From positions 62,001 through 126,000 of the forward strand of contig MU853196.1 in assembly GCA_033085395.1 (NCBI GenBank): 64,000 nucleotides of DNA, read 5' to 3'. This DNA is from Xanthoparmelia taractica. Taxonomy: Eukaryota > Ascomycota > Lecanoromycetes > Lecanorales > Parmeliaceae. The translations under genes were made by a program, and so were the position numbers. The notes beneath the pieces are model-generated. The model ran no database searches. It had not been told where the DNA came from and worked only from the letters and a program-made list of their open reading frames with translations. Every line of letters begins with the position of its first letter. Position 1 is the stretch's first letter. Below are positions 1 through 11,603 of the stretch, piece by piece.

Positions 1-840
1 TGAAGAAAATGGGCCAGTAAGACCAGTGTGTATATATGCGTATAATGGTGGAGGGTGGAAAAGATGCCGGTCTCTCAGCTCTTGGAAAGAACAAAAATGA
101 TCTGCTTTCACTATATATTCTGTTTCGTTACACCGAAGTAATGTAGTCCCCCGAGGTAATATTTCTCCGGAACCTCGACTCTGAGTCTGAGACGAGGCTG
201 CAGCTGTTGCTGCGGACGTCGAATGCTATTCATGATGTAGAGTGTGGGTGATCAGAAAAACCTACGCCAATTAGTCTGGTCATAAGGTCACCAGGAATAG
301 TGGAACGCTGAAGAAGGCTGCTGTTTGGAGCAGATGCTGCAGAGTCTTTTCGTACACTGCCCAGTCAGGACACGAACTGTATGCATGTAGCCGACGCTGC
401 ATTTCCTATCGGTAACTAGAAAACTATCTCGTGTCCATCGAATCTGATGAATGGCAGTAAGCGTACCGGCAGCACGAATCGAACCAGAATAGCTAACTGA
501 TGGATGCACGTTCAAAACGTAGACCGGTCCCCCCCGTTCCTCGGTGATCGTCCCAAAACACACCAGGGTGATCTAACCAATGGCGATTCCCCATTGGCGG
601 ATACCTACCGCTGTCTAACGAAAACTGAAGTTTTTCTTGGTTGCAGTGGGGTTGATTCAGGGGGGCGGACATGTTTAGCCGCCTGCATGCTTTTCGTGCT
701 CAGCCCTGCTGAAAATTGCATGGTCATGCAACGGAATGAGTCGTGAGAAGTCTGGTGCCCCGTTCACGTAAGAGCGCCTAAGCACTGGCTGGGTCCTCTT
801 GATCCGAGGCTCCGTCCAGGACAGATCTCCTGATTGTTTC
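1..840. other. intergenic, no supported gene
   Basis: Short open frames exist on both strands (for example 288-563 minus), but none shows a recognisable domain, splice structure or homopolymer-free coding character. I see no RNA gene. It may be the flank of a gene lying outside the window. Confidence 0.4.
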
Positions 841-990
841 TTTTCTCACGCACCTCAACTATTATTAAGCAACCCGACTCTCTTATATCCTTCCGACAAG
901 GTCGCAAACAAACCAAAAATCTCCACTAGCTCGGAAAACCTATAGTACATCATCTCCTCCCACTCACATACTGCTTGGGACTCAAAAGTC

Positions 991-1399
991 ATGACCAAGA
1001 TGAGGGACAGGTCCCGCGATACCCTTCTCTCAGAGAAACGGTCCATCATCAAGCACCACATCTACAGCTGGGAGCCTGAGTTCCCGAAAGCACTTGTGTT
1101 CGATCCATGGAAGCCCGAGGTAGTGACGACAGAAGAAGTCAATGAGCTCAACAGTAAGTAATTCCTAGAAAAAAGTATGCGATGCGAAATCAGATCTCTA
1201 ATGTCCTGTTATAGAGGAAACGAACCACTTCGAGGTTCAGCTACCGAGTTGGCGTAATCGAGTCCACATCTACGAGAACCCAGGAGCAAAAATGGGCTAC
1301 ATCTTTACCTTACGAATTGACAGGCTTGGCTTTGTCAAGAATTGCAAACGCAGGCTAGGCTATGACTACAAAGTGCTCTACGTCAAGGGGGACAAGTAA
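991..1399 (+). CDS. small conserved protein of unknown function, copy A (115 aa)
   Basis: Two exons, 991-1153 and 1215-1399, joined by a 61-nt GTAAGT...TAG intron that splits a Lys codon. The traced frame gives 115 residues. I do not recognise the family. The C-terminal 60 residues are basic and aromatic and end in the motif KNCKRRLGYDY, a short linker, then KGDK before the stop. No signal peptide or membrane segment is visible. A paralogue 1.8 kb downstream (2868-3193) shares the intron position and phase. In the common exon 2, I count about 18 silent codon changes against about 11 replacements, the pattern expected of a maintained protein. Two in-frame ATGs (991 and 1000) could serve as start; the N-terminal 30 residues are not shared with the paralogue. 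It sits in a duplicated block whose other member is the 3' end of a NACHT gene. Confidence 0.7.
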
Positions 1400-1880
1400 G
1401 GTTGAGGGCAAGGGTCAAGGAGTCGAAGTCCAAACTTCGCGTCAGTTCTATCGTGGTAGCAAGATCGTTTGAATGTTGCACGGGTCTCGAGCCAAGACAG
1501 ACTGTACATTACCTTTTATTCTGCAGGGCACCACCACAAGCTACCTACCTACATGCATGTAGCTTGCTATAATCTATACACCCATTGCCCAGGTCTTCCT
1601 TTCCTTTCCCCTCCTCTCTTTTCCTGACGTGACATGTCTCGTCAGATGACTTCCTCCAGGCAGCGCAGGCAATATCAAATGATCCCTTCTTCCTTCATTC
1701 GGGATAGGAGGGTTGAGCAACGAGAAGGAAGAGTCTGCTTGATTCCAGATGCGATCTATCTCCATGAATATCCTAGTAATACATATAACTATAGATACAT
1801 ATGGACCCTTGTTGACGCCGCGTACTCGGACACTTTTATATAACCACAACACTAGACGATAATCACAAGAGTAATACCAT

Positions 1881-1934
1881 TCACGCGCACACGCCATCAG
1901 CACCGCGACTAAAAATCTTTAGCTTCCCATTCGC
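1881..1934 (-). pseudogene. C-terminal relic of a NACHT-TPR gene
   Basis: Read on the minus strand, these 54 bases encode 17 residues plus stop, ANGKLKIFSRGADGVCA. This differs from the end of the intact NACHT gene at 4376 only by Leu for Pro. Upstream of it the frame meets stops and all similarity ends, so only the tail of a second copy survives. It marks the end of duplication unit A and shows that the duplication once included part of the NACHT gene. Confidence 0.75.
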
Positions 1935-1936
1935 GA

Positions 1937-2862
1937 TCCGCTAGCGATTTGTCTTTATACTTCTTAGAAGGAGAATATTCATCTGTGGCCTTACTAGCCT
2001 CCACACCATTCACAATTGTCCAACAATACCAGTGAAGTCCCTCCCCGTACCCAAAAGGCTTCCTTTAATTCCACTGTGCGGGTGTGTTCGGTCGCTTCTT
2101 TGATTGCACGCGGCACTTGGCCCTCGCTTTTAGAGCTACACATTTCGGTGTCTGGAGGAGCATGAAGCCACGCTTGAGGCTTCTGAAGCCATAGCATCGC
2201 ACATCTTCAATTCAATCACCAGTCGGACCGCGCTTAAATATAGGGCGAAACGCCACGAAGAGCGATGTGTCCAATGTCCTTATGGACTCACTAATCTCCA
2301 AGTCAGAAGCCTTCTTTCTCTATAATTATTTATAAAACGAAAATATATTATTTAATTGAAATATAATGCTGACGTATTCTCGAAATAAGAAATAATCGAC
2401 TCGATTTGCTGAGAAAAATATTCGGCTCAACATAACTTGGCTTGTCGCACTGCCTTTGTCTCAAGATCAGTGTCTTTCGCCGCTACAGATTTCGAGCTCC
2501 GACGGAATGAGGAAGCTACGCCTAACACAGTTTCATTCGAGCCATCTTTCTCTCTCTGATAGATATCTGTTATCTCTGACTGTCGGGGCAGTGCTGGCTT
2601 CTGACCCTGAAGGTTTCACCAAATCCAGGCAGGACGAAGTCTTGGTCACAGTATAAAACCTCGTTCTCTCACTCAAATTTCAACATTCCCAGACACTTCG
2701 ACCCTGCATCCTTCAACCAAGCACTTTTCAACAATACATCTTCCAAACATCTACCCTTCAACCGAATCCTTGTCAACAATACATCCTTCAACAATCCACA
2801 ACAATGACAACAGAGCCGAGAAATTCTAGCAGCACGAAGGCCAGAGAAGCGCTTCGGGCCCC
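1937..2862. other. intergenic between duplication units
   Basis: No gene is supported. There is a short AT-rich patch at about 2320-2400. The 5' flank of the next gene (about 2685-2805) repeats a phrase close to CTTCAACAATACATC several times, a local imperfect tandem repeat that does not occur upstream of copy A. Confidence 0.4.
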
Positions 2863-2867
2863 ATATC

Positions 2868-3193
2868 ATGTCCCAAAAATCCGAAAACCCTAAAGCACTT
2901 GTTTTTGATCCATCGAAGCCCAATGTAGTAACTGAAGAAGAAATCAACGAGCATAACAGTAAGTCATTCCCATACGTATGCGAAATCAAATCTGATTGTC
3001 CTCTACAGAGGAAACAAACAACTTTGAGGTTCAGCTCCCTAGATGGCGCAATCGTGTTCTTATCTACGAGGACCCAGATACAAAGATGGGCTACATATTT
3101 ACTCTACGACTTGACCGGATTGGCTTCATTAAGAATTGCAAGCGCAGATTGGGCTATGATTACCAAGTGCTTTACGTCAAGGGGAACAAGTAA
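2868..3193 (+). CDS. small conserved protein of unknown function, copy B (91 aa)
   Basis: Exons 2868-2958 and 3009-3193 are joined by a 50-nt GTAAGT...CAG intron with the same position and phase as copy A, giving 91 residues. The last 61 residues match copy A along their full length, including KNCKRRLGYDY and the terminal KGNK, with mostly conservative changes. The start is the ATG that precedes the shared KALVFDP stretch. An upstream ATG at 2804 is out of frame and runs to a stop after 30 codons. That could be an upstream ORF, or it may mean an indel shortened this copy's N-terminus. The function is unknown and no known motif was recognised. Confidence 0.65.
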
Positions 3194-3304
3194 GGCCGCT
3201 AGATGTGGCTATAGCATGCATTTTGGGGAGCGGATGCGAAGAGATCGAAGCACAAACTTCGCGCCGGTTCTATTGCGGTAATAAGATCACTTGAATTCTG
3301 TACA

Positions 3305-3580
3305 GGCCTCAAGCCCATAATATACGTACATCTATCTACCTAGCATGCTTTTGCATTCTGAATGGGTCTCGAGCCAGAATTGACATTACGTTCTACATCT
3401 ACCTAGAATGATTTTGAAGTCTGAACAGGTCTTTAGCTCGCCGTACACTTTCTTTCCTGCATCTACTTTACATGATCTAGAAAAACCGAACAGCTCTCGA
3501 GCCAAAACAGAACGCACATCACCTCCTATCTTATTCCGCATCTACCTTGCCTGGCATGGTCTGATAATGAATCACATCCT
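3305..3580. repeat. degenerate ~70-bp tandem repeat
   Basis: Three to four imperfect copies follow the small gene. Each runs through a phrase like ATCTACCTAGCATG, TGAATGGGTCTCGAGCC and a weakly conserved spacer. Copies start near 3330, 3397, 3460 and 3540. One copy of the CTCGAGCC phrase also follows copy A at about 1490, so the array grew only in unit B. Confidence 0.5.
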
Positions 3581-3751
3581 GCATCCATCAACTTACTTTA
3601 GCATGGCAGCCTCTAGTAATTCATTCTAACATACTCTGCCACGAAAGAAACCTCCCTCACTCACTACCCTCGCCCCCCCGCCTGCTTTCAGCAATCACCG
3701 CCGTACGAGTATATTTCCAGACTCTACTCTCTCTCACTCCCACTTCATCTA

Positions 3752-3822
3752 TCTCTACTCTACCCTACTCTACCCTACTCTACTCTACTTACTCTACTCT
3801 ACTCTACTCTACTCTACCCTCT
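3752..3822. repeat. pentanucleotide microsatellite (CTCTA/CCCTA)n
   Basis: A run of about 14 five-base units built on CTACT, with CCCTA variants, lies downstream of the small gene in unit B only. Confidence 0.85.
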
Positions 3823-4026
3823 CTAATCATGGGCAAGCGAAACAACTCCAGCACCACTGATATAATACATACACTCATTGTCCAGGTCTTCCATTCCTTT
3901 CCTTTCCTGACTGAGCATGACATGACATGACATGAAATGACATCCGCCGAGATTATGAACTCCCTCCTACCCGGCAGACACATGATATTTGCGCCCAAGT
4001 CAGAGTTTATGAACTCTCTCTCACAA

Positions 4027-4053
4027 ACACACACACACACACACACACACACA
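4027..4053. repeat. (CA)n microsatellite
   Basis: An uninterrupted CA dinucleotide run of about 13 units lies between small-gene copy B and the NACHT gene. It is absent from unit A. Confidence 0.9.
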
Positions 4054-4375
4054 TGAGCTTATGATGTGTTATATCGGAGAGCATGCTTGTAGATTGTCGT
4101 GATGTGGTGACAGGTTGTGGGTTCGAAGAGGGAAGGAGAGGTGGTACGTTCTCGTACGTTGACCACAAAAGAGATGAGGCACAAAAGAAGAACATTTGAA
4201 TGTTGCGGGTGTTGAGCAATGAGAATCAAAGATTATGACTGATTCAGAGGCAAGCGCCAGTGAATATCCTAATTATACATATAAATACAAATACAAATAC
4301 AAATACATATAGACCCTTTTTGACGCCCGCGTAGCTCACCACTACCTATGCAATACTCCCAACAGCACCTACCAT

Positions 4376-7300
4376 TCACGCGCACACGCCATCAGCACCA
4401 CGACTAAATATCTTTGGTTTCCCGTTCGCCCGATACTCACCCACGTCCTCCGCCGCACTCTCATACCCATCGTCGTCACCATCGAGAATCAAAGGCTTTT
4501 TCCCTCCCGTACCGTTACCATGATGGTGGCTTTGGTGTTCCTCATTCCAGGCGTGGCGGAAATTGCCCAATCCCCAGTTGCTCGTCGCTCTCTTCACGCC
4601 CATGCCCTTCCTCTTGTTGGAGCCGTCGAGTCCATTGGCGGCTTTGGGATCCTCGAATTCCCATTCCGTCGGCACGACGAACTTTCCAATGCTGTCCGAG
4701 GGTGCTTCTTTCTTGTCCCAATGGTCCGTGCCGCGGACGCCTTGCCACTCTGGTTTGTGCTTGTACTCTTCCATGTTGAGGATGGCGTTGACGAGGTCTC
4801 TGTAGGTGGCTTCGGACTTGTCCCAGCCTTGCAGGCGCAGGTAGCTCTGTTTCAGCCATTCGACATGCATTTTGACTCTCTTCGAGTCCATTGTATCGAC
4901 AGTCCTATCGTCACCGTCGTCGCCTTCGACAACTAGCCTGAGGATATTTTCGTGCACGCCCATCGCTTCGCGGTAGTGGCCCATGCTCGTGTACAGTTGC
5001 GACAGAAGCTCGGACATCTCAAGTGTCTTGGGATCGAGGGCTCCCCATACACGACGGAGGTTGTAGCAGATGTCTTCGCAGAGTCGGATGGCGTGTGAAC
5101 GGTGATCTTTGTTCGCATATGTTGCCTGCACGTAGCGGCGACCGATGGAAATGATGGTGTTGGAGGACCAAGTCTTTTGGACTTCGCGGGAGGACCAGAG
5201 AAGTCCGAGGAGCCACTGTTGATCATTCTGGTCAGCACGTTTCTATGGATAGGGTCCAGAGGGTTGGCTCTTACTTCAAGATCTACATGGTTTTGCTGTA
5301 CGCCAAGCAGGCCCGTAAGGTCTCTCAGCTGACGGAGCTCAAAGCGTACAAAGTCAACTTTAGATTCTTTGCATGCTTGTAGAACCACTTGGATGATTTT
5401 GCGCGAAAGCGCCATCATGTCATTGCGAAGTTTGGGCTCGATTGCCGACTTCAACGGTCTATCCAACCCACGGCCGGCCATGAGCGCAGCCAATTGGAAG
5501 CCATACTCAACGTTATGCTGTTCGTGGTATGCACGTTGCTGGTTGATGAGGTTGAACGAGCAGAGGGCCACACCGTATGCTTCCTGAATCTGGTCTTTGT
5601 GGAGCAAAGATCGGACACTGGCAACGCTGGATATGCACACAGAACTTCCAAACCGCACGTGGTTGGGGTCATGATGACTAAGCTCTTCGAGTAGACTGAT
5701 ACAGAAGATAAAGCTGATTTCGTTCCGGACCTTAAGAGTTGACTCCCATTTCTTGACGAAGATCTCATGAGCTTGGTGATCCAGAACGTCGATTTGTACC
5801 CTACGCTTGCGAGATATCAGGAACGCGCGAAGGCTAGCAGCCCGTGCGAGGATGACGTCTGTATGGGATTTTTGGTTGATGCAGCGGGTGAACGATTCAT
5901 AGAGAATCGTCTCTGTGAGTAGATCGGCCATGAGTTCGGAGTAGCTGATGGTCATTTCTCCCGAGATGATCTGCTCAAATGTGACCAGAAAGACGTAACA
6001 GACCCTGTTTATGGATTTATCCAGTTTGAAGCTCGATTTGTCGGAACTGGCGTTCCCAGTGATGATCTGTAGACGCATCTCATGAATCATCTCTTGCCCT
6101 TGGTCAATCAACCCACAGGCGATGTAAATGGAACCCACGGTTTTCGCGGCTTCGTGCAACGCCTTGGAGTGCCTTTCTTTCCTGATGATCTCGATTGTTG
6201 TTTCGAGCAGCATGCGCACCACGGTCGAGTGGCTTTCGAGCTTCATATATAGGAGGACAAGCTCCCGTAGGACAGTTAATGTCTCAGTATGAGAGCAGCC
6301 AAAAGTTGCTTTGAGGTAATTGAATCGTTCGATAACCACTTGGACCGCTCTCTCAATTGTGGTTTTCGACACAGAATGGTGGCTGCAAATCGTCATATAC
6401 GCCGTTGTCAAAGACTTTTTAACGGTTGCGATGGTCGTTTCAGATACCTGAGTCGTGGTTGTCTTCGTCGTGGTCAGAATCTGAGCGAATTAGCAAAAGA
6501 GAAGAAGATGAGAGCCGCAGAGCGGATAGTAATTACCTCTTCGTATATCGACATGGCTTCATGGATGTGCTTTTCACTCTTCATGTAGATCTGAGCCAGT
6601 TCTATGGAGGCCTTGATAGTGACTGTAGCAGAAGCGCCAAAGATCTTGATGCAAGCCGTGCGATATTCAACAGTCAAGTCTCGAAGAACGGAGAACTCGC
6701 AGTGAACATGATGTTCCAGGACGTAGCGATAATGCAGATACAGGATCTCGATGAAGTCGGCACTGAACTTCTTGAACCCGTGATGTTGGTCTTTCCAAGT
6801 CAACCAGAGCGTTTTGCAAGTCGCCTGCAGCTTGTGCCAATGACCACCCTCATAATGATACTTGAACATGAAGAACATGGCATCCAGGGCATCCTGGTGA
6901 CAAACTGCCGATCCATGGTTCAGTGTCATTACGATCTCTTCGTAGTACTCATGGGCATGCCCGTGTCCATGGTCAGCGCATAGGGCGCCTAGGATGTAGA
7001 GCGTTCTGATGGTCAGGGTATGGGACTTGCCCGGATGCTTGCGGTATTCGACAAGGAGTTCTCGATAGATCTCAATAATCTTGTACCAGTGACGATGTCC
7101 TTCGTAGAACTTGATAAGCACAGTGTAGGATCTGGTGAACCGCTCGTCGTGAATATGGCATGAGTTGCGGCATGCGCGATAAATGCGGACATAAATTTCC
7201 TCCGCCTCATGGAAATGATGCGAGCGGTCATAGCAGATGGCAAGGTTTATAGCTATGTCGATAGCCTCCGACCCAAAGTCTTCAGGCAGAGCAATTGTCC

Positions 7301-10300
7301 CTCGCCCGGATATGATCGACTTCCAGACAAGCAGTAGCGTTCGTCTGGTGACTTCGATGCATTGAGACCATTGTTCCATCTTCATGTAATAAGACGTGAA
7401 AAGCTTGCAGACGGAAAAGGTCTCGGATGTCACGGTACTGCGGGACATGGTCGATTCGAAGAGCTCTTTGATGACCGTCTCTGTAGTAGTTGTTGTTGTT
7501 GTGCTGGTGGAGGAGGCGGTCGTCGTAGATGTTGTCGAGATAATCTCCGTCATGGTCTCAGAGATCAATATTTCGCAGGATTCGGTGTGCTCATGCTTGC
7601 CGTGAGACCTGAACCATCCCCAGCATTTTTTGAACACAGAAATGGCCACGGACAAAAGGCCGATAGAGCGCATGACTTCTCCAACGACTTTGAGTCGCAA
7701 GAAGATGGTCTCGGATTCGAATTCATACTCTTCGTACTCGGTCCAAACGCAAATGAGTACGTTGGAGGCTTCCTCATGTCGATGGCGGCGTTGTAGGAAC
7801 CGTACGTACTCCAAAACTACGCTAATGATGTGAATGTGTAACTCGACCCCATGATGATGGTCAGGATGATGGCACTGCTCAGTAAGACGCCTCCAGAGTA
7901 TCACATACAGCTCTTCAGCTAGGAAAAATTCACCGCGGGCTTCATAGGAAACTGCTAGTTCTACGGTCATTTGGATGCGGCGAATGTCCCAGATTTCTAG
8001 ATCCATAGCGACATCGAAAATGCTTCTTTCGTACTCGACGACGTCTGTCTTCTTGTCGCCCTTTTTGAGCACAATAGCAATCTTTTCAGATGTACTTATC
8101 TCTTCCTACATGATAGTGTCAGTGAGTGATCTGCAGGACCAGAGTGCAGAAACGCAACGCGGTAGACATATAAGCTCATGAGTTTGTGACCACCTACCTC
8201 TGAGCCCTTGCCATATCGGGTGATGATGATCTCACGGAGCTCGCGCCAAGTACTTTCCGCGTGGTGCTCTTCGCGAATGTCAATGTATAGCTGGGCAAGC
8301 ATCTTGTAATAGCGAATCACTAGGTCATGCGTTTTTCCGTGTTGATGTTTGTAGGCGCTAATGATGTATTTCAACATACCCTCCTTACACGTCGCAAGCT
8401 CCGTGCGTGTTGTCGTTTTGATGGTCTCCGTGATCGTCAGGAATGTTGTGGTGCATCCAATGGTCACTGTATGGTATTCGCGTAATAATCCTTGGCCAAT
8501 GTGCGACGCACGGTAGAAGCACATGCTAGACTCTGTCGTCTTTGACCATTTTCGGTACAGGCTTCCACAGATGATCAAGCTTTGGAGGACTGACGCATGT
8601 TTTTCGGTAAAGATATCTGTACGTATGCGACGAGCAAGCTCATGCATCTTGATCGACTCGCCCAAGGAATCCCAGCAGCTCCACTCGAGCAGTACAAGCT
8701 CTGTTGAGTCGGGAAAGATTGCTTTGAGGTCATTTGATATCTGGACATTATCGGCGCTTGTGTGCATCGAAGAAGAACGGAAGTGTAAAGCCCAGTATCG
8801 CACTGCGTATTCTAAAAGCCGATAACTCCCAAAGAGTTGGTTGACCTCTGTCTTGGCCATCAGTTCCAAGCTTGGATCCCGAGGGTTGGTAAGTTTGACT
8901 CGGCAGTAAGCTAACAGTCTCAGGGTAAGATCGGTCTGCGCAGCGTGATAGCTCAATACTTTCTTGCCTTCTTTCTGGAGATTGAAAACCTGAACTCGAA
9001 TTGCAGGATGTCGGAAGCGGACAAACCCGTTGTCCATGATGACAACGGCTCCCAATGAAGACTTGATGTCCTCGTCCGTCTTCCGGCCGGCGAATTCCCT
9101 CTTGTGGAGGTCGATCTGCAGCAGATCTTTGACTTCGGTGATCGTAAATGGCCGCTCCGCTACGAGCATCCAGGAGAGCAAACGATTCGTATCTGCTTTC
9201 GAGAAGTCCAACGTATCCACTAGCTTCTTGACTAGGTCCTCAAGAGATTTTGGCGCATCCCGGGCAGCTTTGACTGCCTTCATAAAGCCTTCTTGGGACT
9301 TCTCTTGTCTCAGAGACTTAATGATCAGACGAAGGCCAAGAAGATTACCGTTTGCTGCATGAATCAGCTGATCAACAACAGCTTCGCGAGCATGTTCCCC
9401 TTGTTGTGAGTAATAATGATAGCCACGGAGTGCATGTTCAGCTACATGCCGAGAGTCGTCGTGCGTATGATCATGGGTAATGTTGAATATCTGAACCATC
9501 CCCTTGTTTGGCATTGGGGGTGGGTCTCGGGATAAGATGATGGTCTGTATGTTGGTATACTTTGCGGCGAGCGCCCCTAGCTGGTTGCTGACTTGCTTTC
9601 TGCTTTGCTCGCCACCCTTCACTTCGTCAAGGGCATCAATAATAACAAAAAGAGGTTTTTTTCTGGCGAATTGACCGAGCCCATTGTCTAGAGATAGCCA
9701 CAAAGAGTCCTCAAGATTGCTGGTGTCCTTCGAAAAGGATTTGTCGTACGCCTGAACCAGATCCTCATACAAACGCTTGTTGCCCACATTTTTCTCAAGG
9801 AGCTGTAGTAACAGGCCCTTGGCTATCGCAATCGATGAAGTTTCGCTAGGGACATCTGCTTCTGTTGAATGCGTTAGTAACGGGTTGTCGGAGGCTTGGA
9901 ACGTTGTTCACAAGAGTTTAGATGACGACAAGACACAGCGGTACGGAAGTATTGCTTCCAGCGCGAACGACAATGTAGTGAATAGAGATGGGCGTGACTA
10001 TAATTCAAAAGATCAACAAGCATGGACTCGAAGGACCTACCGATTGTGAAGAATAGTGTCTCAAAGCTTCTCTTGCCCAGAGGCCTCTGCAGCCTCTCAA
10101 CTATCCAACGAGACAAGACGCTCTTGCCGCAGCCTGCGGGTCCTACAATGGATAAGCCATCCTCTTTGCTTCGTGAAAAGTCGAGGAGATGTCTTTGGAA
10201 CCATTCGCAGGTGTACTCATCACGATGGCCAGGAGCGTGAAAGCGGTTCTTGACTAGAGTTTGCAGACTACGGTCACGAGGACGAAGCCAGGCCCGAAGA

Positions 10301-11603
10301 GTCTCGACATCCATGGGCGCATCGTCGCCGAGCTCAATCTGCCACATAGCATCCGTAATTCGGGTCTTGCGTTTGTGGAAAGCCTCAATGTGACCACCAA
10401 ATATGCTGTTGAAATCAAGACTGACTTGTCCGGCTGAGATGGCGTTTACCTGAGCGTAGTAATATATGCTGACGTCTCGAACCAGTACTAACAGGTCGTT
10501 GAAGGCATGGCCTACCTCTACGCGAATATTCTCATCGGTATGGAGGAGATTGTCATGGAGCAGGAGCACCGAAAGGGATAGTCCAAGCTCATAGAAGACG
10601 GCAAAGGTTTTGTCAAGCGCTTCAGCATTATGTGGGCCGAGCTATGCGGGATTAGCGGGAAGCTGCGAGGCAACGGTTACGAGACTTACCTCGAGCAGGG
10701 TGCAAGCCGCAGCCCAGATCAATTGCGCAGCTTGGTCACTGTCCCGGACGAAGCCTCTAACGGCCTTGGAGTATCCGGATATTTGGAGAGCAAAGAATTC
10801 CGCCCTGAATCGGAACGGTGGAGTCAGCATTTCCTCTCAAGTGATGGTATCGACCTTCAATATATATGCAGAGAGTAGTTACCCCCAGAAAACCTTGAGA
10901 GCTCAAAGTGTAGTGATAGGAGGAAATCTGAACCTAAAAGACGTACCACTTGAGGACTTTGTCCCATCTCGAGCCTCGCTGCGGCATATGTATGAGTCTC
11001 TGTCTTTCAATGAATTGGAGAAAGCCTTCAATGGTCAGGCTGTGAATGTCGGTCTCATCAACATGATCAAAATCCGCAAGAAACTTTCGTCGTGTTGTGA
11101 TGACCGTTTCTTGAAGCAGTGTAACTTGCTGGTCTCTGGAGAATGAGACACTTGATTCCCCCCAGCTCGTGGAGGTACTCATGTGGGATTGAGGGCCTGT
11201 GAAAGAATATCTAGATCAGCGACAAGGTCGAAGGGTTTGAGAAGTATATCGACTTACGTTGGTTCATACTATAGCTTGTATGGTTTATAGTGCCGTTGCT
11301 CAAGCCATTGGCTGTTTGGATTTGGTTTGGCTCATAGACCATACGCTTGGCGACCGTTGGCTCCTTGGCGATCACGGCCGGCTTTTCAGTTTTGATATCA
11401 TCGTAATTTTGGCTGCCATTTACAGCAGGAACGTCTTTAGCCATGCCTTTTGAGCTTGTGCCCTCACCAGTCATTTCGTTTGGAGGTTTCGCTGTACTAC
11501 TTGAGCTTGACGGTTTCCTAGCTGCGATGATTGTCAGATTAATGTTCAAAACGTACTGGCCCGAGAACCACTCACAGAGAGGACTGCGACGAAGACCCAG
11601 CAT
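4376..11603 (-). CDS. NACHT-TPR STAND (NLR-like) protein, 2,189 aa
   Basis: Nine exons were traced: 11603-11576, 11521-11258, 11196-10947, 10804-10690, 10641-10041, 9894-8198, 8105-6537, 6480-5275 and 5215-4376. They total 6,570 nt with every phase closing. After a low-complexity leader, residues ~110-300 form a helical domain resembling the DUF7708-type N-terminus of fungal STAND proteins (conserved WAE and IWAAACTLLE). Walker A is GPAGCGKS at about 386-393, Walker B LFVIIDALDE near 500-510. A winged-helix-like stretch and a long TPR-type solenoid of ~42-residue units (YYKMLAQLYIDI and relatives) follow. The TPR region is rich in His and contains a Thr tract at about 7,490-7,560. The C-tail is hydrophilic with a run of His and ends KIFSRGADGVCA. 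Such proteins act as cytosolic signal sensors in non-self recognition and programmed cell death; the ligand and effector are unknown. An alternative in-frame start lies at 11681. Confidence 0.85.

Larger units (their letters stand above)
985..1936. repeat. diverged tandem segmental duplication, unit A
   Basis: This unit is collinear with 2863-4432. Matching blocks occur in the same order: the small gene with its intron; its 3' flank with CTCGAGCC; a CCAGGTCTTCC/CCTTTCCTGAC block; GTTGAGCAA; GAATATCCTA with ATACATATA; GACCCTTTTTGACGCC-like sequence; and the last 18 codons of the NACHT gene. Homology stops abruptly near 1935. Unit A is shorter because unit B carries extra simple repeats. Confidence 0.75.
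2863..4432. repeat. diverged tandem segmental duplication, unit B
   Basis: This is the partner of 985-1936. It contains small-gene copy B and reaches the last exon of the intact NACHT gene. It is about 600 bp longer than unit A because of a degenerate ~70-bp repeat (3305-3580), a CTCTA-type pentamer tract (3752-3822), a CA tract (4027-4053) and AAATAC repeats (about 4279-4308). Confidence 0.7.

Noticed and set aside
1574..1903. Minus frame of 109 codons in duplication unit A
   Set aside because: It is not in the frame of the NACHT relic and has no counterpart in unit B.
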